Notes under the pieces: generated by a model
What the model was told of the DNA's origin: nothing
The model's database searches: none
Seen by the model: only the letters and a program-made list of their open reading frames with translations
Shown here: one piece after another, positions 54,698 through 62,509 of the stretch
Numbering within the stretch: the stretch's first letter is position 1
How the letters are laid out: every line of letters begins with the position of its first letter
NCBI GenBank assembly: GCA_965224495.1
Contig: CBDCZI010000011.1
Span: 124,001 to 188,000 of the forward strand
Length of the DNA: 64,000 nt
Direction: 5' to 3'
From: CBDCZI01 sp965224495
Lineage (GTDB): Bacteria > Bacteroidota > Bacteroidia > Cytophagales > JAAEPT01
Position numbers and translations under genes: made by a program

Positions 54698-54895
54698 CGT
54701 CTTTTTTTATAGAGTAACAAAGATTAAACCCTCTGTCGGTATATTTAGGTGAAAACACCTAATAACGAACATGAATAAAGCATTAAGTCTGACAAATTGC
54801 CACATATAGTTCATTTCCTATCTCCCGCATGCAATGAAATACCGTTATTAACCTAAAAAGGGATACACGCCACTATCCTCTATTAAAAAAAGGTC

Positions 54896-54928
54896 AAAAA
54901 AAAGCCCCGAATAAATTCGAGGCTTTTC
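54896..54928 (-). terminator. Terminator of cold shock gene 2
   Basis: The same hairpin as after cold shock gene 1 (minus strand AGCCTCGAA / TTCGGGGCT plus T run). Confidence 0.75.
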
Positions 54929-54943
54929 TGAGTGTATAGTTAT

Positions 54944-55135
54944 TTATACAGGTCTTACATTTACTGCATTTAACCCTTTTCTTCCTTCTTCTAGTTCAAA
55001 CTCTACGTTATCACCTTCTTTGATGTCTTCTAAAACACCTGAAATGTGTACAAAATAATCTGTGTTTGTCTCTTCGTCAACAACAAAACCAAATCCTTTA
55101 GTTTCGTCGAAAAATTTTACTGTTCCTTTTTTCAT
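54944..55135 (-). CDS. Cold shock protein (CspA family), copy 2
   Basis: A 63-aa single cold-shock domain, differing from copy 1 at only two or so residues (D for N before ETKGFG; E for D in KEGDN). RNP1 KGFGFV and RNP2 YFVHIS are intact. Its leader, promoter region and terminator are also copies of those of gene 1, so the whole transcription unit was duplicated or kept by gene conversion. It is upstream of the DEAD-box helicase gene on the same strand but separated by a terminator; both are classic cold-response functions. Confidence 0.95.
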   Translation of the reverse strand: MKKGTVKFFDETKGFGFVVDEETNTDYFVHISGVLEDIKEGDNVEFELEEGRKGLNAVNVRPV

Positions 55136-55245
55136 TCTTTTATTATTAGATTAATTAATTCTTAAGTTCTTTTCAGTTCATCTAATTTTGATTTCTTGAA
55201 CTTCCCTTAATTACTATGATTAGTTCAATTACCATGCCAAAGATA
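55136..55245 (-). promoter_or_regulatory. Conserved 5' leader and promoter of cold shock gene 2
   Basis: A perfect minus-strand TATCTTTG (plus 55238-55245) is followed by a leader of about 100 nt. TTGAACT and AGTTCAA in the leader can pair (7 bp). Most of the leader is shared with gene 1; the difference is mainly a short deletion of an AT-rich piece. Confidence 0.6.
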
Positions 55246-55253
55246 AAACACAC

Positions 55254-55292
55254 AAAAAAAGGCTATTCAAGTTAATGAAGAACCTTTTTTTA
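55254..55292 (-). terminator. Terminator-like hairpin after cas6
   Basis: AAAAAAAGG / CCTTTTTTT with inner TTC / GAA pairing; imperfect, just past the cas6 stop codon. Confidence 0.5.
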
Positions 55293-55296
55293 GAAA

Positions 55297-56094
55297 TTAT
55301 TTTTTGTATTCTTCATACACTTCGCAACGACCAATAGGATTTACGTTTGCGATATCTATCATTCCGAAACCTAAATTAGTGTATTCCCCAAAGCCACATT
55401 CAAACACAAAATTTTGAACTTTTGGGTCAGCGTACAATGTAAATGGCATCGTATAACCTCTTAATTCTAAATCAACTCCTCCGTCGTAAGTAGCGTACAT
55501 TCGAGAATATTTTTTACCCAAATCTCTTAAACGTGTCAAGTACGATTTATCTGGAATCACTTGGAAACGAGTAAATGAAGCCAATTCATCAGCAGAAAAT
55601 TCTTCTGACAACTCCATTCTTGAAATCGTTGACTCAAACAACAAATCCGAGAATTTGTCATCTAAAGGATTAATGTATTCTTTCACGTAATGCTCATCTA
55701 ACTCTTCAGCAGTAGGCACTAAGGGCGAAATACAGATAAATTTCATCTCCCCTTGCAATTCAGGATTGATTTCTTTTTCTACCGATTCAGGAACCAATTC
55801 AAGTTTACTCAAGAAAACCCGATCTTTTTCAAATATTTTCTCCAACATCGCATCTAAAAACGCTTTGTTAGGACTTGAGAATACCAAAGTAACCTTAGCA
55901 GAAAAGAAATGTAATCCACTACGCCCTACTTTTGTTTGCCCTTTCAATCCTGAAAAAGCATAAGCATCAAACTCATTAAACTCTGGAGCCAACTCACGTC
56001 TTACCCCTTTCATAAACTCACTCAACACCAATTGATGATGAAAAGGCACAGATGCCCCACGGTTTACTAAACTAAAAATTACTCTTACTCTCAC
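55297..56094 (-). CDS. cas6: Cas6-family CRISPR RNA endoribonuclease, solitary
   Basis: Cas6 cuts repeat RNA in CRISPR precursor transcripts. This 265-aa protein has the expected two RAMP/ferredoxin-like halves: an N-terminal strand RVRVIFSLVNRGASVPFHHQ with two candidate catalytic histidines (19, 20), GLHFFSAKVTLVFSS near 81, and the C-terminal glycine-rich loop ECGFGEYTNLGFGMIDI (about 233-249) diagnostic of Cas6. No other cas gene and no repeat array is in the window; neighbours are ychF, a cold shock gene and a helicase. It may process RNA from an array elsewhere or have a housekeeping RNA role. The family call is firm; the function in this cell is not. Confidence 0.85.
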   Translation of the reverse strand: MRVRVIFSLVNRGASVPFHHQLVLSEFMKGVRRELAPEFNEFDAYAFSGLKGQTKVGRSGLHFFSAKVTLVFSSPNKAFLDAMLEKIFEKDRVFLSKLELVPESVEKEINPELQGEMKFICISPLVPTAEELDEHYVKEYINPLDDKFSDLLFESTISRMELSEEFSADELASFTRFQVIPDKSYLTRLRDLGKKYSRMYATYDGGVDLELRGYTMPFTLYADPKVQNFVFECGFGEYTNLGFGMIDIANVNPIGRCEVYEEYKK

Positions 56095-56185
56095 TGTATA
56101 AAAATTTATGTTTTACTTACAACAACAACCTAACAACCTGTAAGGTATCTATTAAACGGACTTCTTATTAATAAGGGTACAAAAA

Positions 56186-57283
56186 TTAGACATTAAATCT
56201 AAAATGCATGATATCACCGTCTTCTACGGTATATTCTTTCCCTTCGATTGACAATTTACCTGCTTCTTTACAGGCTTGTTCTGATTGAAGCTCTACAAAA
56301 TCAGCATATTTCATTACTTCTGCCTTGATAAATCCTTTTTCAAAATCTGTATGAATCACACTTGCCGATTTTGGTGCTTTCCACCCTTTAGTAATCGTCC
56401 ATGCTCTTACTTCTTGAACACCTACTGTAAAGTAAGTAATCAAATCAAGTAATTCGTAAGCTCCTTTAATCAATTTATCCAAACCAGACTCGGTCAAGCT
56501 ATACTCCTCAAGGAACATCTCTTTTTCTTCTGGGTCAGTCAATTCTGCAATTTGCGACTCTAAACTCGCACAAAGCTGTACAACAACTGCATTTTCACCT
56601 TCTACTGACTCTTTCAACTTTTTCACCAAATCATTTTCAGTGTGCAACGTATCTTCATCAACATTGGCAACATAAAGAACAGGCTTGATAGTCAACAATT
56701 GCAACATATCAACATATTCCACTTCTTTTTCAAGGAACTCCATCATACGGACGTTTTTCCCTTCTTCTAAGTGTGCTTGTATTTTCTTTAATGCTTCAAA
56801 TTCTATTTTCGCAGCAGTATCTCCCGATTTAGCCATCTTCTCAACACGCTGAATACGCTTGTTGACCACATCTAAATCTTTCAATTGTAACTCCGTATCA
56901 ATTACCTCTTTATCATCTACCGGATCTATCGTTCCTTCAACGTGAATAATATTCTCGTCATTAAAACATCTTACCACGTGAATAATAGCATCTACCTCAC
57001 GGATATTCCCTAAAAATTGGTTTCCTAAACCTTCCCCTTTACTTGCTCCTTTTACCAAACCAGCAATATCTACAAATTCGATAACGGTAGGTAATACTTT
57101 TTGAGGATTAGCCAAGCCTTCAAGTATTGCTAAACGCTCATCTGGCACAGTTACAATACCTACATTAGGCTCAATTGTACAAAACGGAAAGTTTGCAGCC
57201 TCTGCTCCAGCATCCGATAAGGCGTTAAATAAAGTTGATTTCCCTACATTTGGTAATCCTACAATTCCACACTTCAATCCCAT
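56186..57283 (-). CDS. ychF: Redox-regulated ATPase YchF
   Basis: An OBG-family P-loop NTPase that prefers ATP and binds ribosomes. The 365-aa length is normal. Seen: G1 GLPNVGKSTLFNALS, FPFCTIEPNVG, G3 DIAGLVKGASKGEGLGNQFL, NVDE in place of NKxD (the change that shifts preference to ATP), a coiled coil at about 130-200 and the C-terminal TGS domain with FFTVG-type sequence (TYFTVGVQEVRAWTI, FEKGFIKAEV, EDGDIMHFRFNV). It has its own upstream promoter candidate and stands apart from cas6 by 91 bases. Confidence 0.96.
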   Translation of the reverse strand: MGLKCGIVGLPNVGKSTLFNALSDAGAEAANFPFCTIEPNVGIVTVPDERLAILEGLANPQKVLPTVIEFVDIAGLVKGASKGEGLGNQFLGNIREVDAIIHVVRCFNDENIIHVEGTIDPVDDKEVIDTELQLKDLDVVNKRIQRVEKMAKSGDTAAKIEFEALKKIQAHLEEGKNVRMMEFLEKEVEYVDMLQLLTIKPVLYVANVDEDTLHTENDLVKKLKESVEGENAVVVQLCASLESQIAELTDPEEKEMFLEEYSLTESGLDKLIKGAYELLDLITYFTVGVQEVRAWTITKGWKAPKSASVIHTDFEKGFIKAEVMKYADFVELQSEQACKEAGKLSIEGKEYTVEDGDIMHFRFNV

Positions 57284-57380
57284 GATTATTTCTTAAAATA
57301 TATGCTAATGAGAATAATCAAATCTCACTATACTAAACAAAATCTTTTCTTTATAAAACAAGACGACTTGCTCTATCTTA

Positions 57381-57388
57381 CAAAGATA
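57381..57388 (-). promoter_or_regulatory. -7 box candidate for ychF
   Basis: Minus-strand TATCTTTG is a perfect TAnnTTTG, 98 bases upstream of the ychF ATG; this would give a leader of about 90 nt. The 314-bp divergent gap otherwise shows only the palindrome listed next. Confidence 0.4.
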
Positions 57389-57532
57389 CTAACATTTTCT
57401 AATCGAAACCGCTTTTCTCTTTATAGTCTAACAATTCTACACCAAAATACGTCAAAACACCTAATAAAAAAGACAAGTATTTAAAAAGTTCCTTGTTATA
57501 ATTCCTGCTATTTGTCATCTTTTCTTTCCTTT

Positions 57533-57548
57533 TGTGATAAGTATCACT
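57533..57548 (+). promoter_or_regulatory. CRP/FNR-like palindrome upstream of the SulP gene
   Basis: TGTGA-TAAGTA-TCACT matches the CRP-type consensus TGTGA-N6-TCACA at 9 of 10 fixed positions and contains the perfect palindrome GTGATA-AG-TATCAC. It is centred about 57 bases upstream of the SulP start codon. Confidence 0.35.
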
Positions 57549-57597
57549 TATTTTGAAACTTAAATCAAGCAACTTTATCTTTTCAAATTGACTAAAC

Positions 57598-59346
57598 ATG
57601 AAACTAAAGACCTTTTTACCGATACTCGATTGGCTTCCTTCTTATAAGAAAGAGAATTTACAAGGTGATATTTCTGCGGGGTTGACTGTTGGTGTAATGC
57701 TTATCCCTCAAGGTATGGCCTACGCAATGATTGCTGGTTTACCACCTGTATATGGATTGTATGCAGCAATGATACCGCAAGTGATTTACGCTATTTTCGG
57801 AACTTCTCGTCAATTAGCTGTTGGTCCTGTAGCTATGGATTCTCTATTGGTAGCCGCAGGTGTTTCGGCTTTAGCCTCTATTGGATCTGAAAACTACATC
57901 GCTTTAGCAATTACCTTGTCTTTAATGATGGGGATTATTCAAGTGGCATTTGGTGTGATGCGTCTGGGTTTTTTGGTAAATTTCTTATCCAAACCTGTCA
58001 TTAGTGGATTTACATCGGCTGCAGCCTTAATTATTGGTCTAAACCAAATCAAACATATACTGGGTGTCGATATTGCTCGAAACAACAATATATTTAAAAT
58101 CATTTATGAAGCCTTTGAAAAATTTGGAGCGATAAATTGGATTTCTGTAGCAATAGCTCTCGGAGGAATTTTGATTATAAAAAACATTAAAAAAATACAC
58201 AAAGCAATACCAGGAGCTTTAGTTGCTGTTGTATTAGGTATTCTTATTGTCAAATACACTGGGCTTGATGCTTTGGGAGTTAAAATTGTAAAAGACGTAC
58301 CTGAAGGATTACCTGATTTTGCTATTCCTGATTTAACAACTGATTTCTTTGGAGATTTAGTACCTATTGCGTTGACTTTGGCTTTGATTGCTTTTATGGA
58401 GTCTATTTCGGTTGCTAAAGCGATACAAAGCAAACACAAAGGCGAATACGAATTAGACAACAACCAAGAAATGATTGGTTTAGGAATGGGTAATATTGTA
58501 GGTTCTTTCTTTGGCTGTTACCCAACTACGGGCGGATTTAGTCGTTCGGCGGTCAATGACCAAGCGGGAGCAAAAACCAACTTAGCGGCGATTATCTCGG
58601 CTATCCTTATTGGGTTGACTTTATTATACCTCACTCCTCTTTTCTTTTATTTACCAAAAGCGATTTTAGGGGCTATTATTTTAGTTGCCGTATTTGGTTT
58701 GATTGATTTTGAATACCCTAAGTTTTTATGGAAATCGAAGAAAGAAGACTTCATTATGTTGGCTGTTGCTTTTGGAGTAACCCTTGGTTTAGGGATTAAA
58801 GAAGGAATTGGAGCTGGTGTATTGGTTTCTTTATTGATGCTGGTTTACCGAACAAGCAAGCCACACATTGCTGTTTTAGGCAAATTACCTGACACCAAAG
58901 ATTATAGAAACATCAATCGTTTTGGGAAAACAGAAACAAGAGAAGATATTTTGATTTTACGTCAAGACGCACAATTGTATTTTGCCAACACGACGCACTT
59001 TATTGATACAGTAAAAGAAGAAGTAGCAAAAAAAGGAGACAAACTACAATTAATCATTTTCCATTGTGGCAGTATTTCAAATGTTGATTCTACGGCATTA
59101 CAGGCGTTAAAAGAGTTGATACAAGAGTTGAACAACAACCAAATTGGTGTTTATTTTTCAGGAGTAATTGGTCCTGTACGTGACTTTTTTCACAAAACTG
59201 GTTTTTCGGAAGAAGTTGGGATAGACCATTTCTTTACCGACGTGCAATCTGCCATTGAATACTTGGATAACGGGTCAAAAGCAAAAAGCAAACAACACAT
59301 CAGCCACGCTTTACAAACCAATATATTCTCTGAAAAAGAAATATAA
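57598..59346 (+). CDS. SulP-family (SLC26) inorganic anion transporter with STAS domain
   Basis: An inner-membrane transporter of 582 aa for sulfate, bicarbonate or related anions. Seen: N-terminal YKKENLQGDISAGLTVGVMLIPQGMAYAMIAGLPPVYGLYAA (SulP signature region; shorter form GMAYAMIAGLPPVYGLY), QLAVGPVAM, 10-12 further membrane helices, SFFGCYPTTGGFSRSAVN near residue 300 and a C-terminal STAS domain from about 440 (ILILRQDAQLYFAN, SNVDSTALQALKEL). Ion specificity is unknown; its position before the sulfur cluster is suggestive but a 420-bp gap separates them. Confidence 0.93.
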   Translation: MKLKTFLPILDWLPSYKKENLQGDISAGLTVGVMLIPQGMAYAMIAGLPPVYGLYAAMIPQVIYAIFGTSRQLAVGPVAMDSLLVAAGVSALASIGSENYIALAITLSLMMGIIQVAFGVMRLGFLVNFLSKPVISGFTSAAALIIGLNQIKHILGVDIARNNNIFKIIYEAFEKFGAINWISVAIALGGILIIKNIKKIHKAIPGALVAVVLGILIVKYTGLDALGVKIVKDVPEGLPDFAIPDLTTDFFGDLVPIALTLALIAFMESISVAKAIQSKHKGEYELDNNQEMIGLGMGNIVGSFFGCYPTTGGFSRSAVNDQAGAKTNLAAIISAILIGLTLLYLTPLFFYLPKAILGAIILVAVFGLIDFEYPKFLWKSKKEDFIMLAVAFGVTLGLGIKEGIGAGVLVSLLMLVYRTSKPHIAVLGKLPDTKDYRNINRFGKTETREDILILRQDAQLYFANTTHFIDTVKEEVAKKGDKLQLIIFHCGSISNVDSTALQALKELIQELNNNQIGVYFSGVIGPVRDFFHKTGFSEEVGIDHFFTDVQSAIEYLDNGSKAKSKQHISHALQTNIFSEKEI

Positions 59347-59390
59347 ACTAAGTTTAGTCTCTCTAAAAATAAAGCAAACTGTTTCTTTTT

Positions 59391-59566
59391 GGAGCATCCC
59401 TCTTTCGTTAGCCTGTCACTGACCGATTACGCAGGAAGAGTCACAACAGCAGAAAGTAAAACACCCGTAAACAAGAGCGAGGTCGGGCTTTCGGCTGTAT
59501 CTTTTTGGGGCAGAAAAAGCCCCAAAAAGGATGTCGCCTCTATCCCTATGCCGTCGTTAGGCTAGC
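59391..59566 (-). repeat. Dispersed structured intergenic element, copy 4 (type B, short loop)
   Basis: Minus-strand copy in the 420-bp gap between the SulP gene and the persulfide dioxygenase fusion. The hairpin TTTTTGGGGC-(7)-GCCCCAAAAA is at 59502-59528, flanked by ATC[C]/GAT and GGC/GCC pairs, with GGCATAGGGATAGAGGCG before it and AAGCCCGACCTCGCTCTTG after it in its own sense. The rest of the gap shows only a weak TATCATTG promoter box at 59727. Confidence 0.8.
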
Positions 59567-59766
59567 AAAAACACCTAATACTGGTAAAAGTGAAAGGAAC
59601 AAATAGAACTATCTATTGACAAAAAAATAGTCTATCTAATAATCAATCACTTACATTTTTATCGAAATAAACAAAAGTTTTTTTGTCTATGTGATGCACT
59701 TCACCAAAACCGAACGCAAACCCTCGTATCATTGTATATAATCACAAAGCAATTAATCACAACATT

Positions 59767-61179
59767 ATGAAAATAGAACAAATATACACGGGATGCTTAG
59801 CACAAGGTGCTTACTATATCGAATCAAAAGGAGAAGTAGCAATTATTGACCCTTTGAGAGAAACAAGTCCTTATACAGAAAGAGCAGAAAAAGACGGTGC
59901 TAAAATCAAGTATATTTTTGAAACACATTTTCACGCTGACTTTGTATCGGGACACGTTTCTTTAGCAGAAAAAACAGGTGCTGAGATTATTTTTGGACCT
60001 ACTGCAAAGACAGGTTACAAAGCAACTGTTGCAGTTGATAACCAAGAATTCAAATTAGGTGATAGTACACTTCGTGTTTTACATACACCGGGACATACAC
60101 TAGAATCTATTTCTATCTTATTAATAGATGAAAAAGGAAAAGAAACAGCCTTATTCTCAGGAGATGCTTTATTTATCGGAGACGTTGGTCGTCCTGATTT
60201 GGCTGTAAAATCTGATTTAACACAAGAAGATTTGGCTGGTTTATTATTCGATGCACTTCGCACAAAGATAATGACCTTACCAGACGATTTAATCGTTTAC
60301 CCTGCACACGGTGCGGGTTCTGCTTGTGGTAAAAATATGAGTAAAGAGACTTTTGATACCTTAATTAATCAAAAGAACAACAACTACGCTTTACGTGCAG
60401 ATATGACGAAAGAAGAGTTTATCCAAGAAGTTACAGACGGCTTAACAACTCCTCCTGCTTATTTTCCTGAAAACGTGAGAATGAACAGAGACGGGTACGA
60501 AAACATTGACGTAATCTTAGAAAGAGGTACTAAAGAACTATCTGCTGATGCTTTTGAAGCAGTAGTAAATGCACAAGGTGCTTTAATGTTAGACACTCGT
60601 TCACCACAAGAGTTCAAAAACGGATTTATTCCTAACAGTATCAATATTGGTGTAAATGGAAATTTTGCTCCTTGGGTTGGTGCTTTAATTCTTGATTTAA
60701 AGCAACCTATCGTCTTAATTACAGAAGAAGGAAAAGAAGAGGAAGTAATTACAAGACTTTCACGTGTTGGTTATGACAATACTTTTGGGTTTTTACAAGG
60801 CGGAATGGACGCTTGGAAAAAAGCGGGAAAAGAAATTGACACCATCGAATCTATTTCGGCAGACGAATTCAAATCACGCATCGCCAAAGGTGGAATTTCT
60901 ATCTTAGATGCCAGAAAAGATACCGAATACTTATCAGAGCATATTGAAGGAGGTAATGTTGAAAATTACCCTTTAGATAGTATCAACGAAAAGTACAATG
61001 AATTAGACAAGAATAAGGAATACCACATTCACTGTGCAGGTGGTTACCGTTCGATGATTACCGCATCTATTCTTAAATCAAGAGGATTTGATAAAGTGAT
61101 AGACATCGCAGGAGGATTTAACGCTATCAAAGGAGCTGATATTAAGGTTTCTGCATACGTTTGTCCTACAACACTATAA
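59767..61179 (+). CDS. Persulfide dioxygenase-type MBL-fold protein fused to two rhodanese domains
   Basis: A 470-aa protein like S. aureus CstB: a metallo-beta-lactamase domain that oxidises persulfide sulfur to sulfite, joined to rhodanese domains that move sulfane sulfur. Seen: metal motif THFHADFVSGH (H54, H56, D58), HTPGHTLES near 111, SGDALFIGDVGRPDL near 134 and VYPAHGAGSACG near 177. The first rhodanese domain (about 270-360, LDTRSPQEFKNGFIPNSIN) has no active-site Cys; the second (about 375-465) has HCAGGYRSMI. So one is a pseudo-rhodanese, the other active. It leads the sulfur cluster. Confidence 0.9.
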   Translation: MKIEQIYTGCLAQGAYYIESKGEVAIIDPLRETSPYTERAEKDGAKIKYIFETHFHADFVSGHVSLAEKTGAEIIFGPTAKTGYKATVAVDNQEFKLGDSTLRVLHTPGHTLESISILLIDEKGKETALFSGDALFIGDVGRPDLAVKSDLTQEDLAGLLFDALRTKIMTLPDDLIVYPAHGAGSACGKNMSKETFDTLINQKNNNYALRADMTKEEFIQEVTDGLTTPPAYFPENVRMNRDGYENIDVILERGTKELSADAFEAVVNAQGALMLDTRSPQEFKNGFIPNSINIGVNGNFAPWVGALILDLKQPIVLITEEGKEEEVITRLSRVGYDNTFGFLQGGMDAWKKAGKEIDTIESISADEFKSRIAKGGISILDARKDTEYLSEHIEGGNVENYPLDSINEKYNELDKNKEYHIHCAGGYRSMITASILKSRGFDKVIDIAGGFNAIKGADIKVSAYVCPTTL

Positions 61180-61233
61180 TTTAAAAGAAAAACAATTTAC
61201 AAATCCCCCTTTAGGGGAATAAAATACAAAAAG

Positions 61234-61539
61234 ATGAATAACGTAACAGGAGAAGAATTAAGAACATTAGTTTCAGCAAATAAAGAAGCAGTAGTTATCG
61301 ACGTAAGAACGGAAGGCGAATGCTACGGTGGAATGATAGAAGGAGCTATCAACGTAGATTTAATGGGACCAGGTTTTGCTGACAAAATCAAAGAAATGGA
61401 CAAAGACAAAACCTACTTTATGGTTTGTCAAAGTGGAGGAAGAAGTAGTTCTGCTTGTGGATTTATGCAACAACAAGGGTTCACAAACATCAACAACCTT
61501 TTAGGAGGTATGATGTCTTGGGATGGTGATACGGTTTAA
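61234..61539 (+). CDS. Single-domain rhodanese
   Basis: A 101-aa cytoplasmic sulfurtransferase. Seen: VVIDVRTEGECYGGMIEGAINV near the N-terminus and the active-site loop VCQSGGRSSSACGFM with the catalytic Cys near residue 70, then GFTNINNLLGGMMSWDG. It follows the CstB-like gene by 54 bases (a small CCCCCTTTAGGGG hairpin lies between) and precedes a small membrane protein gene by 20 bases. It presumably passes sulfane sulfur between the dioxygenase fusion and the membrane components. Confidence 0.93.
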   Translation: MNNVTGEELRTLVSANKEAVVIDVRTEGECYGGMIEGAINVDLMGPGFADKIKEMDKDKTYFMVCQSGGRSSSACGFMQQQGFTNINNLLGGMMSWDGDTV

Positions 61540-61559
61540 TTAAACATACGTAATTCCTT

Positions 61560-61784
61560 ATGGAACAATTAAAAGACATCAAGTTTCTGATAATGATTTC
61601 GCTGACTTTAGGGTTAGCACCTTTCTTTCCTGAACCACATATTTGGGGAAAACTTAAATTATTAGCAGACGGACAGGCAAGTGGTTTCAATTTTATGGAT
61701 TGGTTTGACGTTGTTCTTCACGGAACACCTTGGGTTCTTCTTATCCGTGCATTGGTACTCAAAGTCCTCGGGAAACTAGATTAA
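61560..61784 (+). CDS. Small membrane protein of the sulfur cluster
   Basis: A 74-aa protein with two hydrophobic segments: FLIMISLTLGLAPFF near the N-terminus, and VVLHGTPWVLLIRALVLKVLG near the C-terminus, with HIWGKLKLLADG between them. I recall similar short proteins next to rhodanese and YeeE genes in Bacteroidota, where they are annotated loosely as RND-transporter related. No function is known. A terminator follows, so the first transcription unit (CstB-like, rhodanese, this gene) ends here. Confidence 0.75.
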   Translation: MEQLKDIKFLIMISLTLGLAPFFPEPHIWGKLKLLADGQASGFNFMDWFDVVLHGTPWVLLIRALVLKVLGKLD

Positions 61785-61810
61785 GCAAAAAAGAAATATC
61801 GGTTAAATAC

Positions 61811-61851
61811 AAAACCGCTACAAAGAACAAGTTTCTACGTAGCGGTTTTTT
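61811..61851 (+). terminator. Intrinsic terminator in the sulfur cluster
   Basis: Stem AAAACCGCTAC / GTAGCGGTTTT with a T run, after the small membrane protein gene. Confidence 0.85.
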
Positions 61852-61904
61852 GTATGTTTATCCATTATATTTACTCTATTACTAATACTTTACTCATAGC
61901 ACCG

Positions 61905-61912
61905 TATATTTG
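61905..61912 (+). promoter_or_regulatory. -7 box of the YeeE/YedE pair
   Basis: TATATTTG, a perfect TAnnTTTG, 20 bases upstream of the ATG at 61933. It overlaps the GTG of the longer frame at 61912, so that GTG is unlikely to be the start. Confidence 0.5.
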
Positions 61913-61932
61913 TGCAAAACAACACGTTAATA

Positions 61933-62499
61933 ATGATTAATTTTATCAGCCAACCTTGGCCTTGGTTCGTCGCAGGACCTCTTATTTCTTTGGTAATGTT
62001 TTTATTGATTTACTTCGGTAAAAAATTCGGTATCTCTTCTAATCTTCGTGCTATGTGTGCGATTGGAGGAGCAGGAAAGCTCTCTTCTTTTTTCGATTAC
62101 GATTGGAGAAAAGACACATGGAATTTTATTTTCGTTGCAGGATCTATTATTGGTGGTTTTATTGCGACTTTTTTATTAAAAAATGACCAACCCATGCAAC
62201 TAGCTGATTCGGTAGTGCAAGAACTACAAGGTTACGGTGTGCAAAATGTAGGTGACGAAATCTTACCTTCTACCCTATTTAGCTTCGAAGCGCTCTTTAC
62301 TTTACGAGGTGTCGTTATGCTTATCGGAGGAGGTTTTTTAATCGGTTTCGGGACACGTTATGCAGGAGGTTGTACATCAGGACACGCAATTAGTGGATTG
62401 AGTAACTTACAATTACCATCATTAGTTGCTGTAATAGGCTTTTTTATTGGTGGTCTTGTAATGACTTTCTTATTGTTACCTTATATTTTAGCACTTTAA
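61933..62499 (+). CDS. YeeE/YedE-family sulfur-compound transporter, N-terminal half
   Basis: A 188-aa inner-membrane protein. YeeE/YedE (TsuA-like) proteins import thiosulfate or related sulfane sulfur. Seen: four to five membrane helices, MCAIGG and the conserved GFGTRYAGGCTSGHAISGL near residue 138, where the Cys of GGCTSGH is part of the sulfur path. The start ATG 61933 was chosen because the promoter lies just upstream and the sequence MINFISQPWPWFVAG fits the family. The second half is the next gene, 10 bases on. Confidence 0.9.
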   Translation: MINFISQPWPWFVAGPLISLVMFLLIYFGKKFGISSNLRAMCAIGGAGKLSSFFDYDWRKDTWNFIFVAGSIIGGFIATFLLKNDQPMQLADSVVQELQGYGVQNVGDEILPSTLFSFEALFTLRGVVMLIGGGFLIGFGTRYAGGCTSGHAISGLSNLQLPSLVAVIGFFIGGLVMTFLLLPYILAL

Positions 62500-62509
62500 T
62501 TTTACCATT

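Noticed and set aside
55136..56185. CRISPR array near cas6
   Set aside because: Both flanks of cas6 were read for regularly spaced direct repeats of 25-40 bases; none is present, and the repeated sequence nearby belongs to the csp leader.
57399..57599. 66-codon frame on the minus strand between ychF and the SulP gene
   Set aside because: Its start overlaps the SulP start codon and it covers the SulP promoter and palindrome; no recognisable features, though a very small protein cannot be fully excluded.
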